From assembly GCA_048213135.1 (NCBI GenBank), contig PS015084.1, positions 61,406-99,350 of the forward strand: DNA of 37,945 nucleotides. The letters are read 5' to 3'. The stretch comes from Reclinomonas americana ATCC 50394. Its lineage: Eukaryota > Jakobida > Jakobea > Jakobida. This document shows positions 30,582 through 37,945 of the stretch, piece after piece. A program made the position numbers and the translations under genes. The notes beneath the pieces are model-generated. The model saw only the letters and a program-made list of their open reading frames with translations. It ran no database searches and was not told where the DNA came from. How positions within the stretch are numbered: the first letter of the stretch is position 1; the number at the start of each line of letters is the position of its first letter.

Positions 30582-33219
30582 CTACAACCCATGCTCCAAA
30601 TCCCCGGCAAAATGATTCGGTAATTGTGCAGGTGCTGCTGCGAGTGCGTTAACTGGCGGTTGGTCACCGACCGCACCTTCTCTGTCATCGTTGCCGTTGT
30701 TTTGGTTGTTGCGGTCACCGCCGGCACCGTCGTCTTGGCGATGGTGGTCTCCTCCGCCGCCGGCTTCTCCGCGGGAGTTGCGGAAAGTGTTCCTGTCCTT
30801 TAGTGGTATATGCTGAAATAGGGCGTACAGGAAGACGCCAAGCATCTGCAGATTGGTCAGGTAGAATTTGACTACGAGAGGGGTGGCCGTGGAGTTGCCT
30901 GTTTCCGCGAAAGAGTGAGCTCGGGTGATGAATGAAGCTGCTATTCTAGTTGATGCGCGCTCACCAGCCTCGGTAACAAAGTGGAGTTTGGGAGTCAACT
31001 TGTCGGCCATGGTGCGACCGAGGCGGAACCACATGGCTGTGAGACGAACCATTTCCATCAGTGCGCACACGGAGACAGCGATTGGCGATGTCGACATGCA
31101 ACGAACCGCAAAAGAAGATGGACGCAAAGAAGACAGTAAAGACCCACGACAACCATGGGCGTTTGCCTCGTCGCGATTGGCGAATGTTAGTTGTGGAGAT
31201 GGCGGGATCTTCGTCGACTTCGCCAAAGAGTCTGGTCGACTGCTCGGCCACACGACTGCAAACAGTGACAAGGAAATGAGTTTCGCAGCACTTGCACTTC
31301 CAAACGGTGCATCGACTCACTCCAAATTCTTGTACACCATCCACAGCACGAGCGGAAAGAAGATTTGGTTAACGAAGATGTATGCCGATGTGCCGCCACG
31401 GACAGAGTCGATACCGCGCACGCCGGGCACCGGGGAAAACCAGAACATGATGTTGGAAAACGTGGCGCATTCTTGCGCAATCCACGAGATCGTGTAAAAG
31501 CCGTCACTGGCAAATGTCCAACGCATGGAGAACTGCACACGAGGTAAGGAACAATGTGAGCCTCTCGACAAGAGATCCCACTCACCTCCTCGTGGCGTGT
31601 GATGCGGGCGCGAGCGAGTGGCCAGACAAGACCAAGGGCACCAGCAGTGGAAACAAGTGGAATAGTAAGACGCGCCCAGCCCCGAGTCAACACGCCAAAC
31701 ACCTCCTCTGCGTCACAATGGGTGCTCGTGAATGCCAGGTCAAGAGAGAGAATGACTGATGTTGCTCACCATTGTTGACGGCCGCCATGGCACCTGCCAA
31801 CACGAACAGTCCGAAAATCACCAATGCCCACAACCACATGGACTTCTTCCTCAAGTTCGGATCAGCGGCTGCAAGGTCGTTCGATGAGGTGGGTCGAGCA
31901 GCTGCCGACGCAGCATGCGGCATCTCGCGCATTTCAACTGCCACGTGCTGCGGCGCGGCAGGCTCGACGATCAGCCCTCCCACCCCTTGTGGCGGGTGAG
32001 ATTGCTCCTCTGGTGGCGCATCCACGTCCTCCATCTCAACGTCGGCACTCAACATAAGCCTGTTGTGCTCCATTTCCTCCTCATTCGGCTGCGATGGCGA
32101 GCCCTCGAAGGCACGGAGAATGCCGAAGAAGCTCTGCAGGTGAAAGATGCCTCCGAAGAGCACCAGCAGGCGGTACCACTCCTCGCGAGTGCCCTCGATG
32201 TTGTGTAATAGCCCCCAGCTGTGTACCAGAACGAGCGGGCGAGTGAGATGGAAGACGAGGAGGACGAAGGACTCTGCGCATCGCAACTTGATGATATCAT
32301 TGCGGAGAACGAGCACCACTCCCAGCGAGCCATGAAAGCCGATGAGAACCACCAAGGCAGCATAGTAGAAGCGGCCTCGTCTGCAGTGGTCGCATGGTCC
32401 GTGCTCCACCACCATCCTGGTGGGATCGTGAGGATCCGGCTGTGGCCCCGGTCTCGTTGGGCACACTGGCGCCGTCCGTGAACACAGCGGGTACGTGACG
32501 GGGCGTCCGCGAATGTTGTTCAGCACAATGAACCACGACGCGCTGCAGGAGAATACATCGAACACGCTCAGTCCAACGCCCAGCACGAACGCCGCAGCGC
32601 CGCCTGTGCTGGCGCACACGACCATTTGCAGGATCATGGCAGCGATCTCCAGCATGCATGTGGCAACCAAAATGACCTCGTACATCACTGCCTCGTACAT
32701 CACCACCAAAAGGAAGCGTTCATCCAGCGATACCTTGGTACGCTTCTGCAGCCGCGGAGAGAGAAAGAGATAAACAGTGAGAAGATGATTTGTCCGCCAT
32801 TTCGCGCAGTGTGTGCACTCTTGCAGAAGTCTCACCCACAGCGCCAACAAGGCGGCAAACGTGCATATCATGGCCAGCAGGCCGGCGACGTACACAAACG
32901 GCTGCGGGTCGGCAAAGATGGCAGGCAAGAAACTGGTCGTTGAGTCGTCCGCGTTCATCGCTGCTCCATCGCTGGTGCCATATGCCACCACTGAGAAGTG
33001 GCGAAGGTGAGCTGGCAGTGAACCAACGCGCACACACGCAAACACACACATGCTTGCGCACGACCACGCCACACCTCCCATGAGCAACGGAACCGGAACA
33101 CCCAGCAAGAACGGCATCATGCTGCGTAAGCTGAAGCGCCAGCACCGTCCGCAGGTCATTTGCGGTTCATTTTGCACCGCTCGATCGAGCGCAACATGTT
33201 GCGTCGCCGCCGCCGCCAT
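30582..33219 (-). CDS. Multi-pass membrane protein, family unknown
   Basis: Eight exons (33219-33048, 32990-32836, 32745-31770, 31707-31586, 31532-31321, 31255-31071, 31036-30965, 30898-30582) sum to 2211 nt, 736 residues. Intron 1 is the least certain; retaining it adds 19 residues in frame. About ten hydrophobic segments are visible, for example MPFLLGVPVPLLMGGVAW, VYVAGLLAMICTFAALLALW, VMYEVILVATCMLEIAAMIL, AAFVLGVGLSVFDVF, YYAALVVLIGFHGSLGVVLV, WLWALVIFGLFVLAGAMAA, IPLVSTAGALGLVWPLA, FVNQIFFPLVLWMVY, WVFTVFFASIFFC and LQMLGVFLYALF. A long acidic/Pro-rich cytosolic loop (VEMEDVDAPPEEQ) divides the helices, and the C-tail is Gly/Asp/Asn-rich. No signal peptide or transporter motif recognised; a receptor or channel-like role is only a guess. 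The start is the first ATG, before a basic cytosolic stretch. Confidence 0.72.
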
Positions 33220-33563
33220 GCGAAAGATTGTTGTCAGAATTTCCTGTCACAACCCGGCAACGGGACAAAAAATGCGTCGACACCCATCGTCGGGTGGCAT
33301 GTTTCACGAACTTAACGGGATGGATGGCGCTGCATGTTCGTGTGTACATTTAGCGGACTGATACAACCGCAGGATTCGTACGACGATTTCTGCAGTCTCG
33401 TGCATGCATTCATGATCCGACGTGGCCCGACACGTGCCCAACGCCAAGCCCGAGTTCCATGAGGCAACCGCGCACACACTCGACACCACGTATCCGCAGT
33501 TCCGCGAGCTCTTCAGCAGCAGCCGACCAGTGGCGCAGCTCGTTCCCAACCGCCGACCAAGCA
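33220..33563. other. Intergenic between membrane protein and kinase genes
   Basis: 344 bp, no gene seen. It must hold the promoter of the membrane protein gene and the 3' end of the kinase gene. Confidence 0.55.
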
Positions 33564-36500
33564 CTACCTCGACGCCGATGCGCCGCGCTCTTCCATCGCC
33601 AGGCACCGCTGGTAGCACGCGTACAGTTCCTCTGCAGCCTCCTCCGTGGACGGCCGCTCATCTCGTCGTTGCTGAAAACAAGTGAAACGTGGAAAACTTG
33701 TCAGATGGCGCGACACAAATGGCAGAAATAGCGACGGAATTGCTCACCCAGCAGCGAGAGATCAGCACGCCGAGACCAGCAGGAAGCCGTCCCAACTCCT
33801 CCACGGTTGCAGCCCTCCGTCCGTCAATGATGCGGTCACGAATCTGAGGGCTGAATGAGCAACGGAGCACCAGCCGAGCGGTGCGGGAACAGCACACAAA
33901 CGTAACCAGCATGTCGGCCTGTGGACCATCTGGAATGTCGGCGAACGGGATAGACCGCGTGCAAGCACACCACAGGATGGTGGCCAGAACGAAGACCTCA
34001 GATCGGCGGTTGTAGACCAGCGACTGAAATGCATAGTAAGAGAACCATACGCACGTCCACACAGAGGCGGAAAAGGTGTCTTCTCACCAGCGGATCTTCG
34101 ACGAGGTCCTCTTCGGGGCACGTTGCACAGTTCTCTGGGCACCAAAATCGCGCAGTGCCAACTCTCTCCATAAACGACTGCTGCGTGAGACTGGCCGACA
34201 CTGTGGACAGCCCAAAGTCGCCGAGCTTGGCCACTGGCAGCCGTGGATCCGTCACATCCAGGAAGACATCTGTTCCGTGGAGTGTCAACAGAGATCTAAC
34301 AACACAGGCAGGTCACATGCGATGTAACTTGCGGTCTTCAAGTCGCGGTGGAGTAGCCGCTTTGAATGCACAAACGCCAAGGCTTGGCACACTTGCCACA
34401 CCACGTGCACACGCTGGTTGGAATGCATAAGAAGCCTTCCTGTCGTGCAGAAGAACCCCCAACGCAAACATACCGTGGAGAGCGGGACGTCGCGGAACTC
34501 ATTGAGCCACTGCTCCAAATTCAGCGGATGATCGCCACCAACTGACTCCAGCACGAGTCCCAGTCCTTCTCTCCCACGATGACTCATGCCATAGCATCGA
34601 ACAATGTGCGGATGCCACTCGTCCACACCACTGTGCATCACTCGCTGTCAGCGCCCCCACACGAGAGTCGCAAACACATCTCCACGCAACTGCAAGTACG
34701 TCATAACCACCGCTTCCTTTCTACATGTCTCCTCGGGTGCATTAACACCCCAGAAACTCTTCAACACTCTCGTGGTCACCGTCCCGTTCGGCGACCGTAC
34801 ATTGACGAGACGCACAGCAGAACGAGCTGGCCAAACCACTACAATCAGCACCAAAGCTACAGTTGGCGCAACATGCATAGCATCACTCAACTGTTAGGGA
34901 AAAGACATGCATCGTCTCTCTCGATCACGTTCTCGCTCGGAATCAAGGGGATGGAGGCCACCAGCGTGGTCCAGTTGCCGTCGAGCAGCTCCACGATCGC
35001 ATTCCGCGGTCGGTATTCTGCAGGCAAACATGAGTCCTTAACTGCGTGAGCATGGCACTGAGACAGGAGTCATTTGCGCACCGACAGGGATGTCGTCGAA
35101 GCATACAAGGTCGTCAGCGTTGCCAAACATCTCCACACATGCGCGCAACGCTCGATTGGCGTCGTTGTAAAAGTCACGGGTGAACGGCAGATCGCCTTTT
35201 GCCAAGTGCGAGATCGAATTTCGCAGGCTGCGCACAGACTTTATCAGCTGTCGCTTCTCCTGCACCCGCAACAAATGACAAGAAAAGTGAGAGATATCAA
35301 TGGATACAATTCAGTCGGCATCGAACATACCACGGATTCTGGCAGCAGGTCGACAACACAGATGGCAAGCACGTCCTTCCGCGACTCTGGGTGAAGGCGC
35401 ACCTCAGCGTTGCCCAGCGACTCATCCGGGACCGACATGAGCACAAAGTAGGCCTTCAGCAGCAGCTTGATGATCAAAGCCAAATCGAGAGCTGGCGTTG
35501 GTTCTCCAGCCTGGAGGGCGGCTGCAAACCGCGTAAAATGCCCGCTGCTGTCGGCGTCGACAAAGAGGTAACGCTTGCCGCGATTATACTTTCTCCATTT
35601 GCAATATCTGCACACGTGAATGACGATCAACGAAAAACAAACCTCACAGCGAGCAACCACTCCAGGTACCAACCGATTGTTCGTGCGTCCATCCACCAGC
35701 TTGGCGAATTCCAAGCCCGCACACTCGGCTCGTGCCATGAGAGATTCAAAGAGGCGCTGTAACACAGGACCAACGACCTCCTGCAATCGGTGTCGGAGCA
35801 CATCTCTGCGTCTCCGATAGCTGCGCCAACAGTTATTACAAGGGGCATATCTACACAGATCATTCCTCACTACTGGCACGCACCACGCTGCCACATCGTC
35901 ACTGCCGTCGTCGACTGTGGTCACACAAACAGGTGCATGAGCAGTGCGTGCACCACTATCAAATCGGGCGACGCTCACCGGTATCCTTGACGGCGTCAAT
36001 CATGCGCACATCGAGATCCATCCTGGTGAGCCTCTCATAGATACGTCGCATGGACGGCCGAGTTTCTACTGTGGCGTCGGCCACGGTGCCGTAGGCGCCA
36101 GCGCAAAGTGGTAACAGGCACTCCGGGATCAGTTTCCGCAGGCAGATCGGCGCATTCGTTACCACCGATGGCAGGAGGCTGCGGAATGCCTTCGCTATCG
36201 CATCCGCGGTCCGATTCTCACAATTCTGTTCTACCAGCCACTGCGGCACCAGCTGCCACATGTTGACATGTGCAAAAATGAAGAGTAGCAACAGACCAAA
36301 CTGGAAGACATCGGTCCGCATGATGTCAGTGATATCGGCAACCTGCAATACACGCTCGGCGTGAGTGACGACGAGAATAGTCTCCTCAGGCCGGCGGCAC
36401 TCTGCCAAATCTGTGCATTCACACTCTCACCTGACCTCGTTCCTCCAGGCGCAACAGTTCCGGATCCAGAAGGATCATGTGCTCCTTGGAGGCGTCATTG

Positions 36501-37945
36501 GCGATGGTGCGCCACGGCTTGCCAACCAAAATAAGCTGACACCACGGTCCTCCGCCAAGGTTGCCACCGTCGCGCAAAATACCAGGATGGCGCATACGCA
36601 CGGCTACGTGGACGTGAGTCAAAGCACAACGCATCGCAAACAAGTGTCAATCGATCGCAGTACGCACCGTGCGGGTAGAGACTGCCGTGCGCCAACTCTC
36701 CGTCGTGCAGAGCGGCGAGAGCACTGGCCAGCTCGCGAGCGACTTGCACCTCGACCAACAGGGTGCGATCGCGCATTGATTGTGACTCCTTAGACGCGGA
36801 ACTGAGATCGACAACGCGCTCCCCGCTGCTTGCAAATGCTCGCCCCTTGCGCAAGTCCTCCTCCTGCGCACCGATCGCAAAAATGTGTCAGCATTTCGTG
36901 TCCTTGCGACTGGCGATTCGTTCTTGTTTGGCGTAACTGGTGGGGGCGCGGCCGCCGACTGTGGTGTTGCCTGTCAGAGGGAGATTAGACGAAATTCACA
37001 CGGTGGCGATGAAGCAAGCGAGACGAACTGTATCCACATAAGGCTGGTAGGGAGGTGGAACCCTGTCATTCGATGAAGCCGCCTGCATGCAACACGAAAC
37101 AGTGAGGGGCGGATGATTACTGATGGCGGCGCTCTTGCGCGTTTGCAAGGGGGGCAGAGCGAAACAGCATGCGGCTGGTAGGGAGGTGGAACTCTGTCAC
37201 TCGACGGTGTCTCCTGTAGACACGCCACAGTGAGGATTTGCACTTTGTGCAGGGGCACATGGGGGACTAACCGAAACAACATGTGGCTGGTAGGGAGGTG
37301 GAACTCTGTCACTCGACGGTGTCTCCTGTGCACACGATGGTGTGAAATGCTGCTTGCACGTTTCCGCACCAAGCAGGGAGACAAACCGAAACAACAGGAG
37401 GTTGGTGGGGAGGTGGAACTCTGTCACTCGATGGTACAGCCTACATACAAACACGCAAAGGTGAGAACTGTTTCTGAACACTGCCTGCACGTGAATGTGC
37501 ATTGGTCATACCGACTCCGCATACGGCCGGCGGGGAGGAGGTATTCTGTCACTTGAAGACGCCTGCAAACAAGCACGTGAGGACTGCGGTCAACTTTCAA
37601 GATCTTTCATGGAATGCATGACACACCGAACCACTGGGGCCCTCGTTTGTCTGCACAGAGACTTGTGAGCAGACGCCTTCGCATTAGATAGCATGCGAGT
37701 GAAACGTACCGGTGGAAGGCAAAGGACACGTGGCTGAGTGGTGAGCGGCAGCATAGAGACTGGACTTAGTGTAGGCATCGATTCGGTTTTCTTGTCGCCA
37801 GTCAGCCGGCCAGTCGCTCGCTCATCAACAACTGTGCCTCGCCGCCATGTTGCTTTGAGTACGTACTCACTGCGCGAAGTGCTGCGCACGCATATGCACA
37901 CTTACCACCGACGCTCCCACCGTGAAATGTGCGGCGCCGCGCGAA
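33564..37945 (-). CDS. Pseudokinase-kinase signalling protein, 5' end uncertain
   Basis: From the first mini-exon, 19 exons sum to 2736 nt (911 residues): six mini-exons 37562-36911, then 36863-36668, 36603-36431, 36342-35979, 35803-35643, 35588-35331, 35259-35082, 35017-34907, 34856-34691, 34630-34474, 34413-34329, 34269-34088, 34023-33748, 33671-33564. An upstream exon ends at 37710 (PTLSPVSMLPLTTQP...); the true start may lie outside the window. Domain 1 is kinase-like (ELASALAALHDGELAHGSLY, later TDVFQFGLLLLF and RPSMRRIYERL) but HRD is HGS and the catalytic Asn is absent, so a pseudokinase. A linker of about 250 residues follows. Domain 2 keeps Lys in RVLKSF (34759-34761), HRDLKTAN (HRD 34350-34342), GDFGLS (DFG 34219-34211), WCPEN and CW...ERPS, so is probably active, although its Gly-rich loop is not canonical. 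The layout recalls JAK-like tandem kinases but is surely independent. Confidence 0.82.
36911..37562 (-). repeat. Tandem array of six mini-exons, most with PPPY-type motifs
   Basis: Five close copies and one diverged copy, each flanked by acceptor and donor and each phase 0 at both ends: 37562-37512 (ASSSDRIPPPRRPYAES), 37440-37387 (AVPSSDRVPPPHQPPVVS), 37325-37272 (ETPSSDRVPPPYQPHVVS), 37213-37166 (ETPSSDRVPPPYQPHA), 37082-37029 (AASSNDRVPPPYQPYVDT) and the diverged 36970-36911 (ATPQSAAAPPPVTPNKNESP). Spacing is 112-131 bp within the close copies. PPxY is the recognised WW-domain ligand. Any copy can be skipped without a frameshift. Copy 4 lacks GT at the usual donor place (CTCTGC) and probably uses GTTTCG six bases earlier. 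Confidence 0.85.

Noticed and set aside
37029-37562. CRISPR-like array (repeats about 55 bp at regular spacing)
   Set aside because: The repeats are coding, carry splice acceptors and donors and vary between copies; the host is eukaryotic.

Overview
This is a eukaryotic nuclear window, almost certainly from a free-living unicellular eukaryote; the sequence does not let me name the lineage. Genes are densely packed on both strands and split by many introns, mostly 50-130 bp, with GT...AG ends. Coding exons are GC-rich. Introns and intergenic DNA are full of (CT)n/(GA)n tracts, several of which end in runs of N (5469-5488, 11835-12053, 22118-22306, 24134-24153, 27108-27127, 28155-28627, 29279-29298). 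I built the spliced models by hand from splice signals, reading phase and family motifs. In each complete model the exon lengths sum to a multiple of three.

Layout. 1-480: GA-rich minisatellite. 530-1048 (-): small single-RRM RNA-binding protein. 1685-3350 (-): secreted lipocalin with one 848-bp purine-tract intron. 3351-5324: mostly non-coding, with a 56-codon hydrophobic ORF. 5325-8237 (+): WD40 protein whose large intron carries repeated copies of its own splice junctions. 8399-9258 and 9787-10758 (-): tandem paralogues of a four-helix membrane protein. 10822-13200: poorly resolved, gap-interrupted region with a collagen-like ORF and a WD40 fragment. 13569-21543 (-): about 2380-residue secreted fibronectin-III-like protein with a C-terminal GPI-type tail. 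21544-24153: microsatellites, gaps and dispersed repeats. 24154-24716 (+): DUF167/YggU protein. 24768-28838 (-): ELMO-domain protein. 28887-30553 (+): coiled-coil protein with an RS-rich tail, its start 48 bp from the ELMO start. 30582-33219 (-): multi-pass membrane protein. 33564 to the right edge (-): pseudokinase-kinase protein whose N-terminus is built from tandemly duplicated mini-exons, most carrying a PPPY-type motif.

The genes do not form one pathway. Several suit a motile, surface-sensing cell: an adhesive surface protein, an ELMO (small-GTPase regulatory) protein, a tandem-kinase signalling protein and membrane proteins. That link is inference. The most unusual signals concern gene structure: a recurrent GTTGCG donor class, introns that appear to have grown by duplicating their own ends, and an array of five close plus one diverged phase-0 mini-exons.
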